Source of the DNA: a virus
IMG/VR virus record: IMGVR_UViG_3300005577_000028
Coordinates: 27,403-91,402 of that record
DNA: 64,000 nt
Reading direction: 5' to 3' (one strand)
The position numbers and the translations under genes are program-made. Numbering within the stretch: the first letter of the stretch is position 1; each line of letters begins with the position of its first letter. Below are positions 1 through 8,806 of this stretch, in pieces. A model generated the notes under the pieces. That model saw nothing but the letters and a program-made list of their open reading frames with translations, was not told the origin of the DNA and ran no database searches.

Positions 1-2
1 AC

Positions 3-122
3 CACCGCAAACAAGCGCTGCTCCGTGTGAGGCTGCGCGAAGAGTTTGTCGCTTTGATCGATGCCTTCCGCTCGGATCGTGTCGAAGATCGCTTCGATAC
101 TCCACGCAGCCTATACCTCTGA
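3..122 (+). CDS. C-terminal end of an upstream gene (partial)
   Basis: The frame beginning at base 3 stays open from the window edge to a TGA at 120-122 and encodes about 39 charged residues ending in PRSLYL. Its codons follow the G/C-ending bias of the neighbouring genes. It stops 16 bases before the preferred portal start, the usual spacing here. A terminase large subunit often precedes the portal, but nothing in these 39 residues identifies it. A second frame (2-130) is also open but reads as an unlikely protein. Confidence 0.4.
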   Translation, partial: HRKQALLRVRLREEFVALIDAFRSDRVEDRFDTPRSLYL

Positions 123-138
123 CAGCATAGGAAGACCC

Positions 139-2052
139 ATGTTCCCCAAGAATCGTGTGACCGCCGTGACCTCCAAGGGCGAGATCAAGACCACCGCAGA
201 CATCCCGGCGCAGAATCAAGTGCAGGCCTCGATCGGCGGCTCCAGCGGCACGTTCGGCACCTCGAACGTGAGCACGCAGTTCTACGCGGCCTCGCAGTAC
301 AACTACCTGTTCTCCGGTCTGCTGCCTGCGACCCCGGACATCCCGGACTCGACGGCGCTGCAGTACTTCTACCGCGACATGTACCTGCACGACAACGTCG
401 CAGGTTCGGCCATCGACATCCAGAGCGTGTTCCCGTTCAGTGACTGGGAGCTGCTGGGTCTCGAAGACCACGAGAAGGACGTGTTCGATTCGGCGCTGGC
501 TCGCCTGAACCTGCAAGAGCTGATGCCGCAGCTCAGCGTCGCGTACCTGACCGACGGCTTCTTCTGCGGCTCGCTCATCTACGACGCGGGTGCGAAGAAC
601 TTCATGGACATCCTGATCCACGACGCGCTGCAGTGCGGCGTGAGCCCGAGCCCGCTCAACAACGTCGACCCGACTGTTCGCGTCAGCGTCAGCGGTCCGA
701 CGCTGCGCTTCCTCGACAGCGCCACGGACTACGCCAAGGCCTACATCCGAACCATGCCGAAGGCGTTCGTGAATCTGCTGCGCGAGGGCTCGTTCGTCCT
801 CGACCCGATCACGACGCTGTGGCTGGGCCGCCGCGGTCTCACGGATCGCGCGTACCAGTCGTACCTGCATCGCATCCTGCCGATGTACCTGATCGAGAAG
901 ACGATGTTCCGCGGCACGCTGATCGAAGCGCAGCGCCGCCAACGCGCCATGAGCCACATCACGGCCGGCGACGACATCTGGACTCCGACTGGTCAGGAGC
1001 TGCAAGCCCTAGTCCAGCAGTTCATGGACGCCGAGAAGGACCCGCTCGGTGGCTGGCTGTCGACCCGCAATGCGGTGCAAGTCCAGGACCTTCGCCCCGG
1101 TGGCGACTTCTGGAAGTGGACCGACATGGTCGACGTCATGAACAACTACAAGTACCGTGGTCTCGGCATCAGCGAGGCGCTGCTCAGCGGTGACGCATCG
1201 TATGCGGCGGCCGAGTCGGCGTACTCGACGTTCCTGGAGTCGACCAACGCGTATCGCACGCACCTGACCAACTCCATCTTCTACAAGAAGCTGTTCCCGC
1301 TCATCGCGATCTCGAACGAGATGTTCCGTGACCCGGCGAAGCGGAAGAAGACCGACAGCCTGGTCGACTTCATGTTCAACGCGTCGAACCGGCAGAACCT
1401 GAAGATCCCTGTCCTGCACTGGCACAAGGACCTGACCGCGAAGTCGGAAGAGAACATGATGGACATGCTCGAGAAGGTCGAGCAGCACGGCGTGCCGGTG
1501 CCGCTGAAGATGTGGCTCGCAGCCGCCGGCGTCGACAAGGACACGCTAATCCGTGACGCGCGCGAGAACGAAGAGATCCGCAAGGAAATCTCGAAGTACA
1601 TGAAGCTGCCTGACAACGTCGCGAACAACGGCGAAGGCGGCGATGACATGAGCGGCGACGGCTCGGGCAACGACGAGTTCGGTGACGGTGGTGGCTCCAG
1701 CGACAGCCTGGCGCCGACGCAAGGTCAGAAGGCCGACGCGACTCAGCTGGCATCGGCTCTCCGATCGAAGGTGCTGACGTCTACGTCTGCGAAGACCGGC
1801 CTCGGCAACTGGACGAAGGGCATCCTGAATCGCGAGTTCACGCATGAGGAATTCACCGAGACCGTGACCGGGAAGAAGAAGCACATCCCGTCGGCAGCAC
1901 AGCCGCGCATGAAGGCGCGCGACATGAATGCCCGCATCGCACGGCTGGCCGCACAGGTCGAAGCGAGCCCGCACTACCGTCGCAAGCTCGCGGCCGAGAA
2001 CCAGAAGCGCGGCATCGGTATGCTGCGTGGTCTCCCCGGCACCGGCCTCTGA
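139..2052 (+). CDS. Portal protein
   Basis: Portal proteins form the dodecameric ring at the capsid vertex through which DNA is packaged and ejected and to which the neck attaches. I start it at ATG 139 (637 aa) because AGGAAG lies 5-10 bases upstream; the in-frame ATG at 61 has no comparable site and overlaps the preceding frame. The protein is mainly helical with a long core. A wing-type segment at about residues 275-304 (TAGDDIWTPT followed by ELQALVQQFM and DPLG) resembles segments in portals of other large myoviruses, as I recall them. A Gly/Asp/Ser-rich linker lies around residues 515-545 and a basic tail closes the protein. The assignment rests on size, position before tail genes and these segments. 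The same wing-type segment recurs in the small gene at 60194. Confidence 0.75.
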   Translation: MFPKNRVTAVTSKGEIKTTADIPAQNQVQASIGGSSGTFGTSNVSTQFYAASQYNYLFSGLLPATPDIPDSTALQYFYRDMYLHDNVAGSAIDIQSVFPFSDWELLGLEDHEKDVFDSALARLNLQELMPQLSVAYLTDGFFCGSLIYDAGAKNFMDILIHDALQCGVSPSPLNNVDPTVRVSVSGPTLRFLDSATDYAKAYIRTMPKAFVNLLREGSFVLDPITTLWLGRRGLTDRAYQSYLHRILPMYLIEKTMFRGTLIEAQRRQRAMSHITAGDDIWTPTGQELQALVQQFMDAEKDPLGGWLSTRNAVQVQDLRPGGDFWKWTDMVDVMNNYKYRGLGISEALLSGDASYAAAESAYSTFLESTNAYRTHLTNSIFYKKLFPLIAISNEMFRDPAKRKKTDSLVDFMFNASNRQNLKIPVLHWHKDLTAKSEENMMDMLEKVEQHGVPVPLKMWLAAAGVDKDTLIRDARENEEIRKEISKYMKLPDNVANNGEGGDDMSGDGSGNDEFGDGGGSSDSLAPTQGQKADATQLASALRSKVLTSTSAKTGLGNWTKGILNREFTHEEFTETVTGKKKHIPSAAQPRMKARDMNARIARLAAQVEASPHYRRKLAAENQKRGIGMLRGLPGTGL

Positions 2053-2072
2053 GCGCCAATTTTATGGCAACC

Positions 2073-2094
2073 GCGGGCCCTTGATTGGGCCCGC
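2073..2094 (+). other. Intercistronic hairpin, perfect 8-bp stem
   Basis: GCGGGCCC, loop TTGATT, GGGCCCGC lies 20 bases after the portal stop. No T-run follows (the next bases are CCTCCTTCAA), so it looks more like an attenuator or mRNA-stabilising hairpin than a full intrinsic terminator. The loop is identical to that of the terminator at 22453-22492. Confidence 0.6.
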
Positions 2095-2116
2095 CCTCCT
2101 TCAACCTGGAGTCCAC

Positions 2117-2374
2117 ATGAAGCTCAATGCGAAGTCTCGCCTGCAGGCTGACGATGCAGCAGCCGACGCCGACAAGAAGGCGAAGGAGAACATCGACAAG
2201 CGGATCGAGAACAACAAGCAGAAGGTCGAGCACCTGAAGCACTCGATGCCGAGCCGCGAGAACCGGCAGTCCGAGAACCAATTCCAACGCAACACGACCG
2301 AGAAGCAGATCAACCGCACGAAGGAGGAAAACTCCGACCTGCGGCTCCGCAAGTCTCAGATCGGGAACCACTGA
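2117..2374 (+). CDS. Small charged coiled-coil protein, unknown
   Basis: This 85-residue protein is almost entirely Lys, Glu, Asn, Arg and Gln in a helical pattern, consistent with a short coiled coil. Start ATG 2117 follows GGAG seven bases upstream. It sits between the portal and tail genes, so a head/neck or assembly role is possible. No family is recognised. Confidence 0.6.
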   Translation: MKLNAKSRLQADDAAADADKKAKENIDKRIENNKQKVEHLKHSMPSRENRQSENQFQRNTTEKQINRTKEENSDLRLRKSQIGNH

Positions 2375-2375
2375 C

Positions 2376-2636
2376 ATGTTCGCCTACCTCCTGGATGCCC
2401 GGATCAAACCGGAGTCCGCATACGAGTTCTTCACCTACCAAGGTGCAAAGCCGGTGACGGTCGACTTCCGTGGCAAGCCGATCACCATCAAGCAGGGCAC
2501 GCGCTTCGGCGTCCGCCCGAGCTCGAATGGCAAGCACATCCGGCTCGTGTTTCCGCAAGACCAGACGCGTGTCATCACCATCGACCTGCCGACTGCCGAG
2601 CAGTTGGCCAAGGGCGTGAAGCGGGAGTCGAAATGA
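2376..2636 (+). CDS. Small protein of unknown function
   Basis: An 86-aa protein starting one base after the previous stop and overlapping the next gene by four bases (ATGA), so it is translationally coupled on both sides. The beta-rich central part (VTVDFRGKPITI, then IRLVFPQDQTRVITIDL) suggests a compact beta fold. No family is recognised. Confidence 0.6.
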   Translation: MFAYLLDARIKPESAYEFFTYQGAKPVTVDFRGKPITIKQGTRFGVRPSSNGKHIRLVFPQDQTRVITIDLPTAEQLAKGVKRESK

Positions 2637-3058
2637 CCATCCACTCCGTCGGCATTCAGTACGACCAGATGAATGGCGACGTGGAGGTGCAGGTGCTGCG
2701 GGATCTCATGATCCTGCAAGGTACCTTCGGCAACGTGTGGGTCAACGACCCGGCCGGCAAGATGGACCCCGAGATGCTGAAGCGTATCGGGGTCAGCCGC
2801 ACGTCCGACGCACCGGAGCTCATCATCAACTACAAGGTGGGCTCCGAGTTCCTCCCCGTCGACCCCAACATGGAAGTCGTCGAGCGTGACCTGTCGCCAC
2901 CGAACGGTGCGCCGACCCTCGATGGTTCGGAGCGACCTGGCTACTACCTGAAGCCGCAAGGGCGCGACTGCACGAACTTCACCGAGCTGTACCTCAACCG
3001 TGCCCACCCGCGGGGCAACGGTGTGACTGATCCCCTGGTCATCTATCTGTGGTCCTAA
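2633..3058 (+). CDS. Small protein of unknown function, head-tail region
   Basis: A 141-aa soluble protein with no transmembrane segment or known motif. It overlaps the previous stop by four bases. The position between portal and tube genes fits a neck, completion or head-tail connector role, but this is inferred from context only. Confidence 0.55.
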   Translation: MTIHSVGIQYDQMNGDVEVQVLRDLMILQGTFGNVWVNDPAGKMDPEMLKRIGVSRTSDAPELIINYKVGSEFLPVDPNMEVVERDLSPPNGAPTLDGSERPGYYLKPQGRDCTNFTELYLNRAHPRGNGVTDPLVIYLWS

Positions 3059-3167
3059 GGCTGCTCCTGTTTTAAGGACGGCCTCCACAGCCTCATATCC
3101 TGGCGATTGGCTGTCGTCTGTGATTCACACTTCAGCCATTCTCGCTCTCAACTTCGCAGAGCAAACA

Positions 3168-4013
3168 ATGCCCTCCATCAACGATTACCTCGGTGTAGCG
3201 TCCTCCCTGAAAGGTACAGGGCTGACGCTCGCCAACCAAGTTGCACAAGGCAACGTCGAAGGCGGTGTCGCAGGCGCCATCGGATCGGTTCAGACACTGT
3301 CCGGCAGCCTCGGTTCCTTCGGCGGCACAAGCCTAGGTGATGACTTCGCTGGCATCAACGCACGCGGCGATGCCGTGCAGTCGTGGTGCTGGTACGCCGT
3401 CATGCCTGACATCTCGAACACGAGCGCTCTCAACGCCGGTGTCGTCTCTGGCACGAACGTGGGTGCCCCGCTGGTCGGTCTGCCCTGGTACTACGTGCAG
3501 ACGGCCAATCTCCCGATGCGCCAGTTCGGCCTCGACACGATCAAGCGCAATGGCCACAGCGTGCACTATGCTCAAGGCTACGAAGTTGGGACGCTGAGCC
3601 TGGGCCTCTTCATGGACTCGAGCTCGAAGGCGCACCAGTACCTCAAGGCCTGGCAGGGTCTCGTCCTCGCCAACACGAATCCGAAGTCGGTCCAGAATCA
3701 GGGCAACTGGGGCTATCCGGCCGACTACAAAAAGGACATCGTCATCGTCGTCCTCTCGGTCGACAAGAAGGTGCTGCTGAACGTCAAGCTCATCAACTGC
3801 TGGCCGTCGGAGCCGACCGCTACCGAGCTGACGAGCGGTGAGGCCACACCACTTGTCCAGACGGTAACTTTCGTCGTCGAGGATGTCGACATCACTGTAA
3901 ATAACGACCGGGGTCTGCTGGATACCCTGACCAGTACTGCGACCGGATACGCAACTTCGGCCCTGACTGGCGCCCTGAATTCCCAGCTCAACGACATCAT
4001 CACGAACTTCTAA
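3168..4013 (+). CDS. Tail-tube-fold protein (gp19/gp54-like)
   Basis: Tail tube and tube-initiator proteins of myoviruses share a beta-sandwich that stacks into the inner tail tube. From ATG 3168 the protein has 281 aa; the longer frame from GTG 3120 lacks a ribosome site. About 110 residues of low-complexity N-terminus precede the fold. That fold is marked by LPMRQFGLDTIKRNG, a YEVGTLSLGLFMD strand-turn-strand, a helix ending KAWQGLVL, then IVIVVLSVDKKVLLNVKLIN followed by CWP, and a late VTFVVEDVDI strand. This order matches T4 gp19-type proteins in outline. Without a neighbouring sheath gene I cannot say whether it is the main tube or a gp54-like baseplate-tube adaptor. A TGTAAATAACG element lies inside its 3' part. 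Confidence 0.6.
   Translation: MPSINDYLGVASSLKGTGLTLANQVAQGNVEGGVAGAIGSVQTLSGSLGSFGGTSLGDDFAGINARGDAVQSWCWYAVMPDISNTSALNAGVVSGTNVGAPLVGLPWYYVQTANLPMRQFGLDTIKRNGHSVHYAQGYEVGTLSLGLFMDSSSKAHQYLKAWQGLVLANTNPKSVQNQGNWGYPADYKKDIVIVVLSVDKKVLLNVKLINCWPSEPTATELTSGEATPLVQTVTFVVEDVDITVNNDRGLLDTLTSTATGYATSALTGALNSQLNDIITNF
3894..3907 (+). promoter_or_regulatory. TGTAAATAACGA element, T4-late-promoter-like
   Basis: ACTGTAAATAACGA occurs here inside the tube gene using the locally rare codons GTA and AAT. The identical 14-mer recurs at 54489-54502. The TGTAAATA core differs from the T4 late -10 consensus TATAAATA at one base. It lies about 110 bases before the gp26-type gene at 4016. Confidence 0.4.
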
Positions 4014-4015
4014 CC

Positions 4016-5149
4016 ATGACAGACTTCACCGCACCGCAACCGACACCTGGCTTCGAGTTCCCTGCGTCGATGAACGCGGATGTCATCGATGCAAAGCTGA
4101 AGCAGGGCATCCACAACCCGGTCGACTCGATGGCGAGGCCGAAACTCGAGTCCGTCAGGCCCGAGCGTCGCAAGCCCGTGATCCCGGAAATGGCGGCGCC
4201 GCCGACGGTCATGCAAGCACCCGAAGCCGTGCGTCAACAAACGCAGGCGCTGGTGCAGCAGGCGCGCAAGATCGTGGACTCGGGTATCCAGCCTTTCATG
4301 ATCGACAACGAGCACCCGCCGATCACTCCGATCTCGGACCCGAACTACACGTCGATCGACCTGCCGTCGAAGTTCGTGTACTACCCGTTCAAGGACCTGT
4401 ACATCAAGCCGTTCCGGGTCACGCACCTGGCGAAGTTGGCGAAGGCCAACGAAGTCGACTCGATGCAGCTGGTCTGCGAGGTCGTGTCGTCGGTGCTGAT
4501 GACGCCGCAGGGCCACAAGAACATCGGCTTCGGCCTCTCGGTCAACGACTTCAACGCGATCCTGTACTGGCTGCGGGCTCACAGCTTCGAGAAGCAGACG
4601 ATGCGTGTCGTCACGCACTGTCAGAATCCGAAGCACCACGCGCTGGTCATCGACGGCAAGCTCCAGAAGGAGACGCTGAAGTCGGAGTCGGTGCACGACG
4701 TGTCGAAGCTCGTGACCAACTACCTGCACAAGATCCCGGACCCCGAGGTCTACCACATCATGGTCACGCTCGGCAACGGAGAGACCAAGCGTGTCGATCT
4801 CCGGCCCGAGACCATGATGGACAGCATCGAGTTCCTGGACGATCCGCGGTTCATCGACGAGGAGTTCCAGTACCTGGCGCGCATCGCATCGATGCTGGAC
4901 CTGGACACGCCGTTTCCGCTCACCGCGGAGAAGGCAGGTGATCCGACTCGCTGGACGCTGCAGTCGAAGATCCAGGTGGTCGAGGAGTACCTGACCAACG
5001 AGCAGTGCCTGCTGGTGCTGCAATTCTCGGACCTCGTCGACGAGTTCGGCGTGGATGAACTGGTCGAAGTCAAGTGCAAGGAGTGCGGACACGTCGAGCT
5101 TACCAAGCTGACGATCGACGCACGTACCTTTTCTGCCCCGCGTTTCTAG
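4016..5149 (+). CDS. gp26-like baseplate hub/tail assembly chaperone
   Basis: This 377-aa protein fits the T4 gp26-type assembly proteins encoded just before the tape measure. The first 110 residues are proline-rich and probably disordered. A compact helical domain follows from about residue 118 (IDLPSKFVYYPFKDLYIKPF). Near the C-terminus is a zinc-knuckle-like CKECGH followed by a beta strand and the closing segment TIDARTF, which I recall as typical of this family. It starts two bases after the tube gene. The C-terminal coding region overlaps an open +1 frame that continues into the next small gene, so a frameshifted longer form is possible, as for lambda G/GT-type chaperones. Confidence 0.55.
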   Translation: MTDFTAPQPTPGFEFPASMNADVIDAKLKQGIHNPVDSMARPKLESVRPERRKPVIPEMAAPPTVMQAPEAVRQQTQALVQQARKIVDSGIQPFMIDNEHPPITPISDPNYTSIDLPSKFVYYPFKDLYIKPFRVTHLAKLAKANEVDSMQLVCEVVSSVLMTPQGHKNIGFGLSVNDFNAILYWLRAHSFEKQTMRVVTHCQNPKHHALVIDGKLQKETLKSESVHDVSKLVTNYLHKIPDPEVYHIMVTLGNGETKRVDLRPETMMDSIEFLDDPRFIDEEFQYLARIASMLDLDTPFPLTAEKAGDPTRWTLQSKIQVVEEYLTNEQCLLVLQFSDLVDEFGVDELVEVKCKECGHVELTKLTIDARTFSAPRF

Positions 5150-5165
5150 CTCGGAGCTTCAGTGG

Positions 5166-5312
5166 ATGAAGCGCAGCATCGCTCAGGAGCTGCACCTCAA
5201 CGCTGAGGACATGCTATCGTCCGACCTCTTCTACTACACAGGCTTCGTCAAAGACGTGTGGAAGAAAAAGGCTGAGGCGGCGAAGAACGGGGAGCTCTAC
5301 ATCGGAGGTTGA
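5166..5312 (+). CDS. Small partner of the gp26-like chaperone, possibly made by +1 frameshift
   Basis: A 48-aa frame beginning MKRSIAQELHLNAEDML and ending GELYIGG, immediately before the tape measure gene, to which it is spaced by one base. The frame is open upstream back to 5112, overlapping the end of the gp26-like gene in the +1 register. Either it is translated from ATG 5166 or it is the C-terminal extension of a chaperone fusion. GGAG at 5153-5156 is ten bases upstream of the ATG, a marginal ribosome site. The position matches tail assembly chaperones made by recoding ahead of tape measure genes. Confidence 0.6.
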   Translation: MKRSIAQELHLNAEDMLSSDLFYYTGFVKDVWKKKAEAAKNGELYIGG

Positions 5313-5313
5313 G

Positions 5314-7248
5314 ATGGCCAAGAAAGTCAAGGGTCCGTCGACAGCGGCGCGACCCGGACAGAAGCGGTCGGTTGCTGCGAACCAGGCGACTGATCGCCTG
5401 AAGAAAGCGCAGGACCTGTACGACGAGGTCGAGTCCAACCCGCAAGGCCCTGACCTCAAGCACCTGATCTCGCAGGTGAAGGGTCTGGCCGAACAGCAGT
5501 CGAAGCAAGAGCAGCGGCTGACCAAGAAGCAGATCAAGAACCTGAAGACCGAGCTGGACCGCGAGGCACAGCTGCAGGCGCGTAAGGAGAAGCTGCTGCA
5601 GGCTGAAGCCGAGGTCGCTGCCGAAGAGGCCGCCGAGAAGGAACAGGAGCTCAAGGAGCGCGAGGACGATCTCAAGACCGAGAAGGTCGAGTTGCCCAAG
5701 GCGAAGAAGGAAAAGGAGAAGAAGAAAAAGAAGGAGAAGGAGGTCTCCGACTTCGACAAGGCGCTCACTGACTTCCGGACCATGCTGGACAAGAAGCGCA
5801 AGAGTCTCCAGACGCTCAGCGGCAAGGACACGTCGAAGCTGAAGGCGGCGCTCCTCGGCCTGTGGCAGCTGTACCAGAAGCTGAAGACGAAGGTCAACGA
5901 TCCCGACGGGTCGAAGCTCGCAGCCGCCGACAAGCACGGCAACGTCGACGAGATGCTGAAGGACTACAAGCGCGAGATCGACGCGATGGATCTCATGGCC
6001 CAGCGCAACGATCGCCAGCTTGCGGCTCACAAGGCCCGTCACCCGGACGCGAAGCCAACGGGCTACGACGACCTGTACCAGTCGAAGTTCTCCAAGTTCC
6101 TGGCTCTCGGTCGCGACGAGAAGGGTGGCGCGAGCCTCAGCCGGTCGATGATGAAGGCCGCTGCCATGTTCGGTCGCAGCCTCCAGAACAGCGCATCGAA
6201 GCTGAAGCCTTCGGAGCTCTACGGGTCTGGCGTCAGCTGGGCTCTGAGCAAGGCAGGGTCTAATCCGAAGGCGATCAATGCGATCCTCAAGGTCGACAAG
6301 AGCCTGCGCTGGGTTGGTGAGAACGTGAAGGACCTGGGCATCTCGACGGCGCAGTGGTTGCACAAGTCGATGTCCGACATCTTCGGCTACCTCAAGCGCA
6401 AGTGGAGCTCGCTCTCCCGCGGTGAGGGTATGGGTGCGCTGGGCAAGCTCGTCGGCCTCGGTGCTCTCTTCACGTCACTGATCCAGCCGCTGCTCGACGG
6501 CATCAACACCGAACTCGAGAAGCGGTACGGCAAGGACTACATCCAGACGTTCATCAAGAGCCTGTGGGCAAGTGCCAAGTCGTGGCTCATCGACGGGCTG
6601 AAGAACTTCTTCCTCGGCGGCAAGAAGCTGGCTGACATGAAGCCCGGAACCCCTGAGTACAGCGCTAAGCTGATCCAGGGTGAGATGAACCCGATGAAGA
6701 CCAGCAAGCCGAAGTACTTCGCGACCAACTGGGCTGCCTCGCAGTCCAACGCGAAGCAGGAAGAGCTGCTGCAGGACTACGTCGACAACTACAACAACGA
6801 GACGGACCCGGTCGACAAGCAAGGCTTCCTCAACGCTCTGCAGTTCTTCGTCGCTGGCGGCAACGGCATCAACCTCAAGACGGTGCGAGCGCCGCTCTAC
6901 GACCAGATCAAGGCCACGGGCATCGATGTCTCGCACATCAAGCGCGGTGGGGCCACGACCGAACGCATGCCAGCTGCAGCTGCTCCTGCCACCGCGTTCT
7001 CGTCTCCGATCCGTGCTGCGGGTGTTGCCAATCCTGTCGTGAGCCGCGGTGCTGGCGCGGCCGTGAAGGCAACAGCTCCTGCTGTGACTGCACCGGTGGC
7101 TCCTAAGACGGCGGCTCCGCCTTCCGGCCAACGTGCTGGCGCATCGTCCCCTGGCGTCGGTCCTGGTCTCGGCAACGCCAACATCTCGAACAAGGGTGTT
7201 CGGGATGATCTGCATCTCATCAATGGAGGCACGCTCGTCGCGCACTAA
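5314..7248 (+). CDS. Tape measure-like tail protein
   Basis: This 644-aa protein lies directly after the chaperone pair and before the tail lysin, the canonical tape-measure position. Residues 20-185 form a very long charged coiled coil with an uninterrupted Lys/Glu run around residues 128-145. A hydrophobic segment (KLVGLGALFTSLIQPLLDGI, about residues 375-395) is suitable for insertion into host membrane during ejection. The last 90 residues are Ala/Pro/Gly-rich and probably flexible. A tape measure sets tail length and exits through the tube at infection. For a long tail this is short, so it may be one of several hub/tape proteins, with the following gene supplying a second membrane-active component. 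Confidence 0.55.
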   Translation: MAKKVKGPSTAARPGQKRSVAANQATDRLKKAQDLYDEVESNPQGPDLKHLISQVKGLAEQQSKQEQRLTKKQIKNLKTELDREAQLQARKEKLLQAEAEVAAEEAAEKEQELKEREDDLKTEKVELPKAKKEKEKKKKKEKEVSDFDKALTDFRTMLDKKRKSLQTLSGKDTSKLKAALLGLWQLYQKLKTKVNDPDGSKLAAADKHGNVDEMLKDYKREIDAMDLMAQRNDRQLAAHKARHPDAKPTGYDDLYQSKFSKFLALGRDEKGGASLSRSMMKAAAMFGRSLQNSASKLKPSELYGSGVSWALSKAGSNPKAINAILKVDKSLRWVGENVKDLGISTAQWLHKSMSDIFGYLKRKWSSLSRGEGMGALGKLVGLGALFTSLIQPLLDGINTELEKRYGKDYIQTFIKSLWASAKSWLIDGLKNFFLGGKKLADMKPGTPEYSAKLIQGEMNPMKTSKPKYFATNWAASQSNAKQEELLQDYVDNYNNETDPVDKQGFLNALQFFVAGGNGINLKTVRAPLYDQIKATGIDVSHIKRGGATTERMPAAAAPATAFSSPIRAAGVANPVVSRGAGAAVKATAPAVTAPVAPKTAAPPSGQRAGASSPGVGPGLGNANISNKGVRDDLHLINGGTLVAH

Positions 7249-7251
7249 ACC

Positions 7252-8799
7252 ATGAGCATCATCGATTCGATTCGTATGAGTCAACGACGGCAGGCCATGC
7301 TTGCTTCAGGAGCAGCCGTCGAAATGCTGGCCCCGACTGCCGTCGCCGGACTCGTCGTCTCGATCGGTGATGTGATGCAGAACGGCAAGTCGATCCAGTA
7401 TCAGCGTATGCTGAACTCGGCCTTCAAGAAGATCAAGCATGCGGTCCTGGTCGCGAACCGCGACAAGGCGGTGCCGAAGTTGGCGCTCGAAGCCGAAGAG
7501 TCGGAGGCGATGGAGACCTTGATCGGCGCCGTCAAGTCTGGCTTCAGCACTGCGATCGAGACCCTGTGCGAAGGTCTGTTCTCGTTCATCCCGTTCGCAA
7601 TCGAGACCGTGGTAGCACCACTCTTCACGCTTGCGAGCTGGACTATCGCGGCTGTGCTTCCTCTGATCCTGACGCCGGAAGGGCTGGCCGTCGTTGGCAC
7701 CATCGCCCTCGGCACCTTCTTCTACAAGCGCTGGAAGGCTTGGGAGTCGGGCGAATCCGAAGGGGAGTACAAGCCGGCCGAGCCACAGGTGCCGAGCCTG
7801 CGTGCGTTCCAGCCGAGCGCAGCTGGTGTCCCTCCTTCGACCGCTGCCGAAGCGCCGATGACAGGTCTCGAAGCACGTGGCTTCAGGAACAACAACCCGG
7901 GCAATCTTCGATACGCGCAGCAGCCCGGAGCCCTGCCTCAGTCGGGACCGTTCGCGCAGTTCGCGACACAGGGTCAAGGACTCTACAACCTGGGGCGACA
8001 GATCGAGCTGAACTACAGTCGTGGCACCAACACCGTGACCTCGATGATCTCGACGTGGGCACCGGCGACTGAGAACAAGACCAAGGAATACATCGCTGAC
8101 GTGTCGCAGCGCATGAACGTCAAGGCCGATGACAAGCTGGATCTTGGCAAGCAAGAAGTGCTGGCAGCGCTGATGAAGGCAATCATCATCCATGAGAACG
8201 GCTCGTGCCCGTACTCGGATGCACAGATTGCGGAGGCAGCTGCACAGGCCCTGGGCTTTGCGGCCAACGGCTACAAGGATCAGGGTGAGACCGATGTCCG
8301 ACTCGTGTATCCGACGAGCGGTGTCATCTCGTCTCCCTTCGGTCATCGTGAGAAACCGATTGAAGGCGCGTCGACAGAGCACCAAGGTGTCGACATCGCG
8401 GGTTCTGAGGGTACCGCCGTGGTCGCAGCCGCAGCAGGTACAGTGGAAGTGGAGCGTGAGTCGAGCTCCTACGGCAATTTCATCCAACTCAAACACGCCA
8501 GCTTCTGGACTCGCTATGGTCACCTCTCTGCCTTCAACGTCAAGCAGGGCGAAGCCGTTGTCGCCAGACAGAAGATCGGCACCATGGGCTCCACCGGCGT
8601 TAGCACCGGAGCCCACCTCCACTTCGAAGTCCAACCCTTCACGTCAACGCATCCTGTCGATCCTGCGACCTACCTTGCGTCCCTCGGGCGTGGCTCACAC
8701 GTGGCCGCTTCCGAGGTCAAGCCCGCTCCGATAGCTGTTGCCCCAAGCGACAAGCTGTTCATCAAGCAGGGCGACCGCATCATCACTCTGAACTCTTGA
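7252..8799 (+). CDS. Tail-associated lysin: lysozyme-like plus M23 endopeptidase
   Basis: A 515-aa virion peptidoglycan hydrolase likely to open the cell wall for DNA entry. Hydrophobic helices occupy about residues 100-165. At 209-221 is RGFRNNNPGNLRY, the signature of structural lysozyme/transglycosylase-like domains found in phage tail lysins. An M23 metallopeptidase domain spans about residues 345-470: the zinc ligands appear intact as His377 and Asp381 in HQGVD and His457 in HLHFE (His455 being the catalytic partner), and YGHLS supplies a further conserved His. M23 enzymes cut glycine or meso-DAP peptide bonds. A short C-terminal tail ends in IKQGDRIITLNS. It starts three bases after the tape-measure gene and resembles multi-domain tape or hub proteins of other phages. 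Confidence 0.85.
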   Translation: MSIIDSIRMSQRRQAMLASGAAVEMLAPTAVAGLVVSIGDVMQNGKSIQYQRMLNSAFKKIKHAVLVANRDKAVPKLALEAEESEAMETLIGAVKSGFSTAIETLCEGLFSFIPFAIETVVAPLFTLASWTIAAVLPLILTPEGLAVVGTIALGTFFYKRWKAWESGESEGEYKPAEPQVPSLRAFQPSAAGVPPSTAAEAPMTGLEARGFRNNNPGNLRYAQQPGALPQSGPFAQFATQGQGLYNLGRQIELNYSRGTNTVTSMISTWAPATENKTKEYIADVSQRMNVKADDKLDLGKQEVLAALMKAIIIHENGSCPYSDAQIAEAAAQALGFAANGYKDQGETDVRLVYPTSGVISSPFGHREKPIEGASTEHQGVDIAGSEGTAVVAAAAGTVEVERESSSYGNFIQLKHASFWTRYGHLSAFNVKQGEAVVARQKIGTMGSTGVSTGAHLHFEVQPFTSTHPVDPATYLASLGRGSHVAASEVKPAPIAVAPSDKLFIKQGDRIITLNS

Positions 8800-8806
8800 G
8801 GGACCT

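Noticed and set aside
61-138. Earlier portal start at ATG 61
   Set aside because: The extra 26 residues overlap the upstream frame and lack a ribosome site; ATG 139 has AGGAAG at ideal spacing.
3120-3167. GTG start for the tube-fold protein at 3120
   Set aside because: No ribosome site, and the extra 16 residues do not resemble the family; ATG 3168 was preferred.
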